Of a stretch of DNA of 50,633 bases, positions 41,076 to 50,000 are shown piece after piece. The position numbers and the translations under genes are program-made. The DNA is from Phycisphaerales bacterium (lineage in GTDB: Bacteria; Planctomycetota; Phycisphaerae; Phycisphaerales; SM1A02), in the NCBI GenBank assembly GCA_030748455.1, contig JASMLY010000020.1:1-50633 (forward strand), given 5' to 3'. How positions within the stretch are numbered: the stretch's first letter is position 1; each line of letters starts with the position of its first letter. Under the pieces are notes generated by a model that saw only the letters and a list, made by a program, of their open reading frames with translations, was not told the DNA's origin and made no database searches.

Positions 41076-42638
41076 TTAGTCTGCCAAGTGGTCTCCGAGG
41101 TCAGCAACTGTTGCGTCAGCTTCTGTTGCCGGTGGCCCAATAGTGATCGGCGCTGTTTGGGCAGCTTTAATGCGGTCGGGATCTTTAAGCAAGTCGATTT
41201 CCCTCCATTTCCCGCTCTCGAAGCGGATAACCATCAGTATTCCTATCAAGATGATGTACACGGCCGCTGCGATCCACGGGCCAATGGAGCCGAACTCTGG
41301 AAAAAACTCTACGGCAACCCATCCCCCACCAACGATAAAGGTCCAGCTGCACAGTGCTGTGACCACGCCTGGCCAAACAGTATCGCCCGCGCCTCGAAGT
41401 GCACCTGAATAGACTATGCCAAGTGCGTCAACTGTTTGGAACAACGCTACGAGAATTAAAAACTTCGATCCTATCGCAATAATTTCGGCTTTTTGTTCTG
41501 GGATCACGTCCGTACCAGACACAAACCATGAAATCATTTCTTCCCTGAACAGTACGAAGAGCGCTGCACAAACAGTCATATAGACCATTGCGATACAAAC
41601 TCCTACTCTAGCACGAGAAATCGCCACCTCTGGTTTCCCCGCTCCGATGTATTTTCCAACAATTGAATTCACAGCAACATTGAGGCCAATCGCTGGCATA
41701 AAACTCAAGTTCAAATACCCAAGAGCGATCCACCCAGCAGTCATGTCGTTTGTACCAAAATGTCCGACAAAAACTGTCATAAAGAGCGCCCAACAGATAA
41801 TCTCGTTCCCCCACTGTATTGCTCCTGGCCAACCTAGGCGAAACAGTTCTTTGCATGTAGTAAAACAGGGACGCCATGGACGTCTTGTTTGATAGAGCGT
41901 GTTAAATTTCGAACTTAAAAACACACCGGCAGGAATTGCCATTTCGACAAACATGCCAACAACCGTACCGTATGCTGCGCCGGTTAATCCTAACGCCGGT
42001 GTGTTTGGGATACCAGGAATAAATCCATCCATTCCCTCTTCCCCGAAAATAAATAGATAGTTTGCAACCACATTGATGGTGTTTGCAATGATTGTGGAAA
42101 CAGTAATTATTTTTGGCATATGCATACCAAAAAAATATTGTGAGAATCCCCTGCCGACCAACAAAAATACACTCCCCAAAATAGTAATCACCGCATAACT
42201 CGATTCAAGTTCTATGAGTTTTGTTGCTTCTTCAAGGTGTTCGCCAGAGTGGATAGATTCAAATATCGAGGGAAGAAAAAACGCCCAAGGAACTAGTAAG
42301 ATGAACCACATTCCCAGCGACATCCACATCGCAGCCCACGGATATTTAGACCCTGCTTCTGGTCTTTTTGCTCCTAGATTTTGGCTTACATACGTATTAA
42401 CTACCGTTACCACCCCCATCACAGTTGCAATCATTGCAAATGACCACGTTCCAGCGTTTCCTTGAGCGGCAACTTCAAGGGGGCCAACCTTACTCACCAT
42501 CAATTTGTCCACAAATTGCATGACAGTAAAGCTCACCATTGTCAGAATGGTGGGCCACGCAATTGACCAAACTTCAAGAAATGGGTTTAGTTGTCGGTTT
42601 GGTGGTGTTATTTTTTCTTTTGTTGATTCGGTTTCCAT
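41076..42638 (-). CDS. MATE family multidrug/toxin exporter
   Basis: The 520-residue protein has 12 helices in two bundles, beginning WSIAWPTILTMVSFTVMQFV (about 27-47), a MATE first helix with the conserved VDKLMVSKVGPLEVAAQG after it. The second bundle begins at LFRLGWPGAIQWGNEIICWA. MATE proteins expel cationic drugs or metabolites against a sodium or proton gradient. The C-terminus has an acidic tail (TEADATVADLGDHLAD). Its start overlaps the end of the thioredoxin-like gene by 31 bases and has AGAGG 3 bases before it, so translation is probably coupled. The family is secure; the substrate is unknown. Confidence 0.92.
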   Translation of the reverse strand: METESTKEKITPPNRQLNPFLEVWSIAWPTILTMVSFTVMQFVDKLMVSKVGPLEVAAQGNAGTWSFAMIATVMGVVTVVNTYVSQNLGAKRPEAGSKYPWAAMWMSLGMWFILLVPWAFFLPSIFESIHSGEHLEEATKLIELESSYAVITILGSVFLLVGRGFSQYFFGMHMPKIITVSTIIANTINVVANYLFIFGEEGMDGFIPGIPNTPALGLTGAAYGTVVGMFVEMAIPAGVFLSSKFNTLYQTRRPWRPCFTTCKELFRLGWPGAIQWGNEIICWALFMTVFVGHFGTNDMTAGWIALGYLNLSFMPAIGLNVAVNSIVGKYIGAGKPEVAISRARVGVCIAMVYMTVCAALFVLFREEMISWFVSGTDVIPEQKAEIIAIGSKFLILVALFQTVDALGIVYSGALRGAGDTVWPGVVTALCSWTFIVGGGWVAVEFFPEFGSIGPWIAAAVYIILIGILMVIRFESGKWREIDLLKDPDRIKAAQTAPITIGPPATEADATVADLGDHLAD

Positions 42639-43708
42639 CTGCCTCTGTCTACCGTTTCTGTTTCTCCGGAATCTGCGCTCACCACCTGTTTAAGAATCGT
42701 TGCTGTTAATCGCGATGGGTTTCCCTGCCACCGAACAATGTTATCGCTGCTTATAACGAGTGCAAGTGGTATTGCTCTGCAGGAGATTGCGTTCTGTGTC
42801 GTTTTCTTCGGATCAACCGCAACGCCGTAGTGCATAGGTGTTTTTTCTTGAAATGATGCAACTTTTTGGGCGGTTTCACCAGAAATTCCAACAAACTCTA
42901 TTGTTCCAGAAAACTCTTCTGCAAGGTCGTTGAGGTGAGGAATGGTTTTTTTACATGGACCACACCACGTTGCCCAAAACTCAATGACTCGAACCTTATT
43001 TGTAACATCAACCGGTTCAGAAATCCATTCCGTAACAGAGAGTGTTGGAGCCCGTTTTCCCTGCATATCTGTTGCGCGACCTGGATTGTCGCTAAACGGC
43101 GGATATTGGGTTGAAACTTGTACGGGATTACTTTTAGGAACAAACGGTTCGATCTTGTTTGTTGGGTCATACTCTTCCTCTAACAGTGATTCTATGGCCT
43201 TGGTAAGCCCGCGAATTCGTAACCCAACGTGGCGAACTGCGCCGTTTCTGTCAACAACGATCGATACAGGATCGTAATGAACACCCAACATATTGCACGT
43301 CAATCCGGTTGTGTCAATTGCTGTTTGGGTGCGCAGTTTTCGTTTATTCATAAATTTCTTTGCATCTTTTACTCCGAGTGGGGTGTGAAGCGATACAAGG
43401 AAAACCTCGTCTTTTTGATCAAGTTTGTTAATAACTTTTTCAGCTGCAAACGGCGCAACACGTCCTGATGCTGTTTGGTTTGACCACGTTTGGATCACAA
43501 TCACTTTTCCAAGATGATCAGACCAAACAGGTGGTTCCACATCCTCTGGCAAGACCCACTCTATGTCCTCATGAAATGGTGGGAGCGCAAAGGAAATCAT
43601 CTCTTCAATTGCCTCTCTGTCAATTGTATCTAGCCTTGGATCTAGCCACTCTTTTGGAGTTGTTGTTGAAACAAAAATAGAAAGTGCGCATGTGACGAGT
43701 GGAATCAT
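42608..43708 (-). CDS. Exported double thioredoxin-fold protein
   Basis: The 366-residue protein begins with a short signal-like segment (MIPLVTCALSIFVSTTTP). A first thioredoxin-like domain (about 60-180) has lost its active-site cysteines: VIVIQTWSNQTASGR stands where WCxxC should be. A second domain (about 225-345) has the intact site VIEFWATWCGPCKKTIPHLN, then a cis-proline in CRAIPLALVISSDN. The C-terminus is basic (RWKPNQQKKK). This resembles TlpA/ResA-type reducing enzymes outside the cytoplasm. ccsA and ccsB elsewhere in the window would need such a reductant, but nothing links them directly. It precedes the MATE gene with a 31-base overlap. Confidence 0.85.
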   Translation of the reverse strand: MIPLVTCALSIFVSTTTPKEWLDPRLDTIDREAIEEMISFALPPFHEDIEWVLPEDVEPPVWSDHLGKVIVIQTWSNQTASGRVAPFAAEKVINKLDQKDEVFLVSLHTPLGVKDAKKFMNKRKLRTQTAIDTTGLTCNMLGVHYDPVSIVVDRNGAVRHVGLRIRGLTKAIESLLEEEYDPTNKIEPFVPKSNPVQVSTQYPPFSDNPGRATDMQGKRAPTLSVTEWISEPVDVTNKVRVIEFWATWCGPCKKTIPHLNDLAEEFSGTIEFVGISGETAQKVASFQEKTPMHYGVAVDPKKTTQNAISCRAIPLALVISSDNIVRWQGNPSRLTATILKQVVSADSGETETVDRGRWKPNQQKKK

Positions 43709-43744
43709 TGAACTTCTCCTGTTGTACTCAGAACAATGTGTAGA

Positions 43745-45955
43745 TTACCAGTTTGCAATCACCAAAAGAATGTCTTCGACACCAATGTTGAAGTCGGGGA
43801 CGATATCCTCTGCACAAACTTCATTACATGGCCCCCATGAAGCAACCACAAGTAAAATATCTTCAACATTGACAACACCATCACAATTTACATCGCCAAC
43901 AATTCCAGATTCGACTGATGTTACAAGTCGGACATCATCAATGTTCCATCCAGAATATCGCCAAGAAGTGTCTGTGGTTCCCATGGTCCAGCGGATCCAA
44001 ACTTCCGAGGATTCGTCTGCAATCGATGAAATATCATACGTAACAGATTGCCATTGGCTATCTGTAATTTCTGAGGTGTTTGTCCACACGAGTTGCCATG
44101 AGTTGATCCCCGATTTAACATGAATAGATGCGTGGTCATACGCGGGTTGTTCGACGTTGAGATATCTTGCAAATTGAAGTTGTGTGTTTTGAGATTCAGA
44201 TAAATCAAGTGGTCCAACAGTTAGATTTTTTTCTGACAAATTGTTTTCGTAATCACCATTTAGGTTGTATCCATAAACATTTTCGCCTGTAAATCCGCTT
44301 GTTGGATCTGCATTTCCATATTGTCCGCCACCTCCAGTGGGCTGCCCCCACGACCACATTCCCTCTGTTGACCAACCGGGGTTTTCGTCCATTGAAAAAC
44401 TTTCTAGAGTTTGAGCTGGCGCAATTGTTACCACTTCATTTCCCTGTGGATACCGTTGATATTGACCAGTTGTTGTTTCTACGTCGAACCAAAATTCTGT
44501 TGACAGACCACAGGGTGAGCCGGGGATCCGCGCCTCAAACAACCCGCCCCCAAGAGCAATAAGTTGTTGTGTTGCCTCCGTTCCTGATTCCCCATACCGA
44601 ATGTGTACTGTTGCGGTCTCTTCATCAATCGAACCACCAAACGGTGTTTGCATACGTATGAGGAGTTCTTCGCTTTCACCCGGATTTATATTTGTTGGTA
44701 GGCCGTTTGGAAATGTTATTGAAATCGGGTTTGAGATAAATCTCAGCATCGCTAGAATTCCCTCAAAATTTTCTTCACATGTAGGAATGATCTCACTTGG
44801 TGGTAAATCAAATCCTGGAGAGCCTGTTGGGCGAAGTTCTACTGTATACCCAAACGCGCCTTGGCTTGTTGTCCAATCTTGAAACGTACCGTCAGCGAAA
44901 TACAACACGTCTCCCGGTGTTCCCACTATGTAGGATTCTCCGTGAACAGAAATAATTGCTTCACGCATCGCGTCGCCGATCGCCTGAATCGTGTCATCGT
45001 TCGGATGAGGGGTTGATGTGTATCCCCAAGCCTTTAAGATTAGTTGTGAATAACTGTGAAAATCTATATGTGCTATAAAATTTGGGAGTGAATCAATAAG
45101 GGCTCGCATTGCCTGTGTTTCCGGCTCAGAAAACACGCTTGGGCCAACATAGACATCGCTGCATGTAGACGTGCTTGTGCTATCTCCACCATTCCAATCA
45201 ATATCCCAGTTTCTGTTCAGGTCGACCCCTTCGCAAGACCCACTGTTGTTTCGTCGGTTTTTTCTCCAAAACCTGTCTCCACCAAGTTCATAGGTGTATT
45301 CATATCCATCTGGGTTCACGATTGGAACAATGATGAGTTCAGTTGAGTCTAAAAAAGATTGAATCTCCGGATCGTCATACCAACCCTCAATAAGATGTTC
45401 TGCGATATAGACTGGCACCATAACCGCCACCCATTCGCGTGCGTGTTGGCAACCATTAAACAAAATTTGATTTCTGTTTGAAGCATCCCCTGGTGCTGTG
45501 ATCCGTATTCCATAAATAGTTCTGCCCTCGTGTGTTGAACCAACTTCAAACACTGACGCGAGCTCTGGATTTGAGGAGGCGAGTTGTTGGATGTGGGAGT
45601 TCACTTCCGGCCACGATTTAAAATCGCTATACCAACTTCCATAATCCGATCTCGATGACCCATTTCGGACTCTTTTCATATCTTCTTCAAATTTAGACAG
45701 GTCGCTCAATGTTACTTTTGTTTCAATATGTAAATCATTTGCTTTCTCTACCATTTTTTGAGTCATGAGAAACTGGGTGTTTCCACCATGATCAAAACAT
45801 GCAAGAGATCTTGCTCCCATAGTTCGCAGGGTCTCTATATCTGCTGGGCAGGTAACCTCCACATCAGTCACCATCCAGCCTTTGTATATAGTTTCTTGAA
45901 CAGGACTGGTGGTTTGTAAGGAAAGTGCTAGTGTTGCTAAAAGTGTTATATGCAT
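43745..45955 (-). CDS. Secreted M14 zinc carboxypeptidase with dockerin-like tail
   Basis: The start is chosen at ATG 45953-45955 because AAGGAG lies 6 bases before it (an ATG immediately upstream is an alternative); this gives 736 residues. A signal peptide (MHITLLATLALSLQTTSP) leads into a propeptide-like part, then the M14 domain (about 110-420): zinc ligands His171 and Glu174 in CQHAREWV and His300 in AHIDFHSYSQ, and the catalytic Glu373 in YTVELRPTG. A beta-sandwich domain (about 560-680) follows, ending YSGWNIDDVRLVT. The tail is DVNCDGVVNVEDILLVVASW, then a second repeat DFNIGVEDILLVIANW with part of the calcium loop missing. This is an extracellular peptide-degrading enzyme. Confidence 0.92.
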   Translation of the reverse strand: MHITLLATLALSLQTTSPVQETIYKGWMVTDVEVTCPADIETLRTMGARSLACFDHGGNTQFLMTQKMVEKANDLHIETKVTLSDLSKFEEDMKRVRNGSSRSDYGSWYSDFKSWPEVNSHIQQLASSNPELASVFEVGSTHEGRTIYGIRITAPGDASNRNQILFNGCQHAREWVAVMVPVYIAEHLIEGWYDDPEIQSFLDSTELIIVPIVNPDGYEYTYELGGDRFWRKNRRNNSGSCEGVDLNRNWDIDWNGGDSTSTSTCSDVYVGPSVFSEPETQAMRALIDSLPNFIAHIDFHSYSQLILKAWGYTSTPHPNDDTIQAIGDAMREAIISVHGESYIVGTPGDVLYFADGTFQDWTTSQGAFGYTVELRPTGSPGFDLPPSEIIPTCEENFEGILAMLRFISNPISITFPNGLPTNINPGESEELLIRMQTPFGGSIDEETATVHIRYGESGTEATQQLIALGGGLFEARIPGSPCGLSTEFWFDVETTTGQYQRYPQGNEVVTIAPAQTLESFSMDENPGWSTEGMWSWGQPTGGGGQYGNADPTSGFTGENVYGYNLNGDYENNLSEKNLTVGPLDLSESQNTQLQFARYLNVEQPAYDHASIHVKSGINSWQLVWTNTSEITDSQWQSVTYDISSIADESSEVWIRWTMGTTDTSWRYSGWNIDDVRLVTSVESGIVGDVNCDGVVNVEDILLVVASWGPCNEVCAEDIVPDFNIGVEDILLVIANW

Positions 45956-46191
45956 CATGGTCTCCTTATTATGACAATTCGTAAGGGTATTACAAATAGA
46001 TTCGCTTACTTTTTGACTTTCTCTCAATAATAGCGGTTCGTATCCTCAAAATCCAACAATTCTGTTTGTGGCACTTTGATACAACCTCTTTTTGTCTCTA
46101 TTTCTAGATGTGTTCTACCTTGAACATTTACAGCACATTTCGGTTGCCTCAAGAGTTGACGAGTTGGGTTCCCTCTGTCAGTATGAACTGA

Positions 46192-47151
46192 ATGATGAAA
46201 ATGATATTTGGAATGTGTGGTTTCGCCCTGTTGTGTGTAAGTTGTAGTTCGCCGCAACGCGGACCACTTTCGAGCGAAGACCTTGGTTTTGATGTACGTG
46301 AGTACACCACTATTTTCAACCCTTCAAGTGGAGAGACGATGGACTGGGCACAAGTACAAGAACTTGTCGCAGAGTCGGATGTCATCCTACTTGGTGAATT
46401 GCACGACCACGCTGTTGGGCATGCTGTGCAGTTGGCAATTACTGAAGAAGTATTAGAACAGTGGCCCAATAGTATTGTTGCCCTAGAAATGTTAGAACGT
46501 GATGAGCAGATACTCGTTGATGATTATATGGAAGACTTTATCGATGCAGAAACTTTTGCAAAACTCACACACTCGAGTTCTTGGTCTGGCCTTGGCAGTT
46601 GGGATGCTTGGTACCAACCTGTGATTGACGCAGCCAAAAATTCTGGCGGAGGTGTGGTTGCGGCAAACGCGCCACGTCGATATGTGCGAGCTGCAAGAAT
46701 CGAAGGATTTGAAAAATTAGACGAGTTGCCAAGTGAAAGAAGTGGATTTGTTACTTATCCCGATGAACTATCAACTGGCAAATATAGGCAGCGTTTTTGG
46801 GAGCTATCTAGGCAAATGCGTAATGAAGATGTGGAGGATATCGAGATTGACGTCTCTACAATTGACCCCGACGATCCCCTCCTACCTGTTTTTCGAGGTC
46901 AACAAACATGGGATGCAACAATGGCCGAATCGATTGCCCTTCAACAGCCTTCGCGGGAAAAAAAGGTGCTCTTGTTGGTAGGGCATTTTCATATTGATTA
47001 TGACGGGGGTACTGTTCAAGAACTGAGGAAGCGTTTGCCAAACGCAAACATATTGACTATCTCGATTCAAAAAGTTGTACCAGAAGAAGATTGGAGTGGA
47101 ACTCCAAAAATTTCTGACATCTTGATTGTTGGTGAAGACCCGTCCTATTAA
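46192..47151 (+). CDS. ChaN-like lipoprotein (iron/heme-linked family)
   Basis: The 319-residue protein has a lipoprotein signal (MIFGMCGFALLCVSCSS, lipobox LCVSC) and a ChaN/PF04187 domain: DVILLGELHDHAVGHAVQLA with the characteristic GELHD, SIVALEMLERDEQILVDDYM, and LLLVGHFHIDYDGGTVQELR with the second metal- or heme-contacting histidine. ChaN binds heme in Campylobacter and related bacteria; the wider family includes the Tiki proteases, so function beyond membrane-bound metal site is not certain. The ATG at 46192 lacks a ribosome site; ATGs at 46195 and 46201 are alternatives. It is divergent from the carboxypeptidase and converges with tsaC, sharing TTAA. Confidence 0.85.
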   Translation: MMKMIFGMCGFALLCVSCSSPQRGPLSSEDLGFDVREYTTIFNPSSGETMDWAQVQELVAESDVILLGELHDHAVGHAVQLAITEEVLEQWPNSIVALEMLERDEQILVDDYMEDFIDAETFAKLTHSSSWSGLGSWDAWYQPVIDAAKNSGGGVVAANAPRRYVRAARIEGFEKLDELPSERSGFVTYPDELSTGKYRQRFWELSRQMRNEDVEDIEIDVSTIDPDDPLLPVFRGQQTWDATMAESIALQQPSREKKVLLLVGHFHIDYDGGTVQELRKRLPNANILTISIQKVVPEEDWSGTPKISDILIVGEDPSY

Positions 47152-48089
47152 GTAAAGGCGGCGCGCTGCAATCGATCGTGGATAGCGTCCCACTCTGAAG
47201 AAGTTGGTGGTAACTCAACATAAATTTTTTCTGGGTTCAACGAATCAAGTTTTCTCATTGATGCATAGAGTTTTTTTGCGTATTCAACAGGGTTACACGG
47301 CAAGATTATTGAACAGAGTGAATCTATTTTGGGGTTGTGAATCATGATGTGTGCTGATTTTTTTGAGGACGTAGTGTGTAGGTCTTTTTCTTGAACTAGC
47401 AGTAACGGTGTTTTTGTGGCGTAATGTTTACTCGACGTTCCTGGCGAGTCAGTTTGTTTACACGCTCGTGTGTATGTCACGTTTGGAACGATGCCCCTAA
47501 TTTGTTCTATGGGTATCGACCCCAACCGTACAATTTTTGGTTCTCCTAGTAGCGACAAAACTGTAGATTCGATTCCTCCACTACTTGTACCCCCATCTAG
47601 AATAAACAATGTGTCTCCAAAATCATCTAGAACATGTTGGGCTGTTGTTGGTGAAACGTACCCAGAAATGTTTGCTGATGGTGCAGAGATTGAACCATCA
47701 AAAGTTTGAAGTAATTGTTGTGCAACAGGGTGATCTGGAGAACGAACAGCAATGGTTTCTCCACCACCACACGCTTCTTTTGGAACACGTTTATGTTTGT
47801 TTAAAATTAACGTCAGTGGACCTGGCCAAAACTGTTTCGCAAGATCGTCACACTGGCTGTCCCACCCCGTTGTAATTTTTTTTGCTTGACTAGAGTTTGA
47901 AACATGTGCTATGAGTGGGTTGTTGGTGGGTCTTTTTTTTGTTGTATAGGCTAACGACACCGCCTCGGTATTCAATGTGTTACATCCAAGTCCATACACC
48001 GTTTCTGTTGGGAATGCGATAACACCCCCTTGTTTTAAGAACATTGTGGCTTTTGAAATGTTCTCTTTGGTAGCCTGAACAATTGGCAT
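47148..48089 (-). CDS. tsaC: L-threonylcarbamoyladenylate synthase, Sua5 type
   Basis: The 313-residue protein has the YrdC core, GGVIAFPTETVYGLGCNTLN at about 21-40, AYTTKKRPTNNPLIAHVSNS, FWPGPLTLILNKHKRVP, and ISAPSANISGYVSPTTAQHV, then GGTSSGGIESTVLSLLGEPK and IVRLGSIPIEQI. After residue 225 a Sua5-type C-terminal domain ends IHDRLQRAAFT. It makes the threonylcarbamoyl-AMP needed for the t6A modification of tRNAs that read ANN codons. This is the longer Sua5 form, not the short TsaC form. Translation converges on chaN and overlaps it by 4 bases; the TolC-like gene lies 5 bases upstream on the same strand. Confidence 0.93.
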   Translation of the reverse strand: MPIVQATKENISKATMFLKQGGVIAFPTETVYGLGCNTLNTEAVSLAYTTKKRPTNNPLIAHVSNSSQAKKITTGWDSQCDDLAKQFWPGPLTLILNKHKRVPKEACGGGETIAVRSPDHPVAQQLLQTFDGSISAPSANISGYVSPTTAQHVLDDFGDTLFILDGGTSSGGIESTVLSLLGEPKIVRLGSIPIEQIRGIVPNVTYTRACKQTDSPGTSSKHYATKTPLLLVQEKDLHTTSSKKSAHIMIHNPKIDSLCSIILPCNPVEYAKKLYASMRKLDSLNPEKIYVELPPTSSEWDAIHDRLQRAAFT

Positions 48090-48094
48090 AGGTA

Positions 48095-49879
48095 CTACTC
48101 TGCTAACATTGCATCATCAATGGAGATTTGGTGCATTTCGAGGGTTGTTCCCGACGCCAAATACAGGGCTGCCAATGAGATGTTGAAATTAACTGTTGCG
48201 GTAAATTCAGCGATCCTAGCATTCGCTAATCCCGATTGAGTTTGTAATTTGAGATTTAAAAATGTTGGAGTTAAACCACTAAGGGTTTCTTCTTCAACGA
48301 GAAGGGCTCGTAGGTTTTCGGCTTGCGCGATTCTGTATGATGTATTGGCAGAAATCAATTCTGCATTCGTGGCGACGTTTCTCATCGCATCCTTTACTTC
48401 TGCTATTGCCCGTTGCAGCCCCTTGTTATATGAAGTTATCGCTGCGATCCGTGATAGTCGAGAAGAAGTGTAGTTCGCATCTGCCATTCTGTTCCCAACT
48501 GGTTGTTCAAAGGAAAGCCCAACAAGATGATTAAGGTAGTCGCCGTCAAACACTTCAGAATATGCGTTTCCTACCCCAGAATCCAGCCCATATGAAGAGA
48601 GTTGCGCTTGGAGATCGAGTTGGGGAAGCGTTTCGTTTTTTGCAACTCTGACCTTAATGATTTGATCGTCGACTGACAATTTGAGCACTTGTAAATCGGG
48701 TCGATTTTGCACTGCTGAGATAATTGTTTCTCTTAGAGATAGTAAAACATCTGCTACCTCTATTGTTCCTGTGGGTCGGATCACTACCGTTGATTCTATT
48801 GGTAGTTCTGGACTGTTTATCAATATTTTTAATGCGTCAGATGCGTTTTGAACTACTGCTTGTTGAGATATGACATCAGCCGCCCGCTGTTTTACTGTCG
48901 CAACAGCTTGGGCATAATCAGCTTCACTTGTGTCGTATGCCCTTCGTAATTCTAAAATTTCTACAACTGATTCCCCTTGTTCTAACAACCATTCTTGTAC
49001 TTGGAGTGTTCGCCATTGCAGGGCAAGTTGAAGATATGCCGTTTCAGTATTTGTGATTGTTTCGTGCAGGGATTGCCTAAACTCTTGAATTGCTTTGTCA
49101 CTTGCATTCTTTGCCAACTGGACTTCTGAGGTAACCACCTTTTCACCAAAACCTCGAAGGAGGGGTTGTCTAAAATCGATTGAGCCCACTGTTTCCCAAC
49201 TTGGATCTGGTGTGACGTTTACACCTGTTGTTTTTGTGTGTGTTCCTGTAACGTCTGTGGAAAATGTGAGTAGGCCTCCGGTCGTTAACTTTTTAGCAAG
49301 CGACGCTTCGTACGCTTGAACACTGCTTTTTACTTCAGTGACGCCTGTTGGTATTCCTCCTACGACTGTTTGTTGTTGTGGAAGTTGTACACCCCGTTGT
49401 GTAGCGCTCGCTGCAAACAGGTAATCAAACACTGCTTCTGCTTGTATTTCTGCTTGTTTTGAAATCGCTGGTTCAAGTTTTGCAAGCTCGAGATCTAGGT
49501 TGTTCGCGATTGCAGATTGCACCGCTTCTTCGACAGTTATGGTAGTAGTGCCTAGTGGTTCATTATTCAGGGACGTGGTAATTTCTGATGGCCAAGAGAG
49601 ATCTTTTGTGATTGGGGTGATTGTGTTTAACTCACCCATCCTCGAAACAAGCGGTTCTTCAATGTCGTCTGGAACCGCTTGGATTGAGACCGAAAGACCC
49701 TCTTCCACAGAAACCTCATCGTTGAGCAGGTGGGTAATGTTTCCAATTTGCCCTTCGTGAATGTGTGAATCTAGGGGAGATTGACAACCTATCAATACAT
49801 ACCCCGTGATACTCACTAGGGTTCCTTTTACGGCGTTGTGTATGAGCGACCTGCCATTTTGTGTGTTTTGCATGCGCAT
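48095..49879 (-). CDS. TolC-family outer-membrane efflux lipoprotein
   Basis: The 594-residue protein has a lipoprotein-type N-terminus (VKGTLVSITGYVLIGCQSPL, lipobox LIGC), a long N-terminal region of about 120 residues, and then the two repeated outer-membrane-efflux (OEP) domains of TolC. The first has IANNLDLELAKLEPAISKQA, and the second ISAVQNRPDLQVLKLSVDDQ, each followed by coiled-coil helices (LQLALQWRTLQVQEWLLEQG, AVATVKQRAADVISQQAVV). It should form the outer-membrane tunnel of a tripartite exporter. No adaptor or pump is next to it, except the MATE protein 5 kb away, which works without TolC. A later start at the third codon (ATG CAA) is possible. Confidence 0.88.
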   Translation of the reverse strand: MRMQNTQNGRSLIHNAVKGTLVSITGYVLIGCQSPLDSHIHEGQIGNITHLLNDEVSVEEGLSVSIQAVPDDIEEPLVSRMGELNTITPITKDLSWPSEITTSLNNEPLGTTTITVEEAVQSAIANNLDLELAKLEPAISKQAEIQAEAVFDYLFAASATQRGVQLPQQQTVVGGIPTGVTEVKSSVQAYEASLAKKLTTGGLLTFSTDVTGTHTKTTGVNVTPDPSWETVGSIDFRQPLLRGFGEKVVTSEVQLAKNASDKAIQEFRQSLHETITNTETAYLQLALQWRTLQVQEWLLEQGESVVEILELRRAYDTSEADYAQAVATVKQRAADVISQQAVVQNASDALKILINSPELPIESTVVIRPTGTIEVADVLLSLRETIISAVQNRPDLQVLKLSVDDQIIKVRVAKNETLPQLDLQAQLSSYGLDSGVGNAYSEVFDGDYLNHLVGLSFEQPVGNRMADANYTSSRLSRIAAITSYNKGLQRAIAEVKDAMRNVATNAELISANTSYRIAQAENLRALLVEEETLSGLTPTFLNLKLQTQSGLANARIAEFTATVNFNISLAALYLASGTTLEMHQISIDDAMLAE

Positions 49880-49915
49880 AGAATACCAATCTTCTGATTA
49901 TCGACATGTTTTCGC

Positions 49916-49944
49916 TTGCGAGAGCAGCCCCTTGTCGATATTCT
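49916..49944 (+). promoter_or_regulatory. Candidate promoter of the SH3-domain protein
   Basis: TTGCGA (49916-49921), a 17-base spacer and TATTCT (49939-49944) stand 56 bases before the ATG at 50001, in the divergent gap with the TolC-like gene. Confidence 0.45.
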
Positions 49945-50000
49945 CACATAAAATTACTGAGAATCATTACCCCCAAGCATGGATGTCGAGGAGGCGAAAC

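Noticed and set aside
46024..46257. A 77-codon reverse frame between the carboxypeptidase and the ChaN-like gene
   Set aside because: Part of it overlaps the 5' end of the ChaN-like gene. The last 40 codons look somewhat protein-like, but there is no ribosome site or known match.
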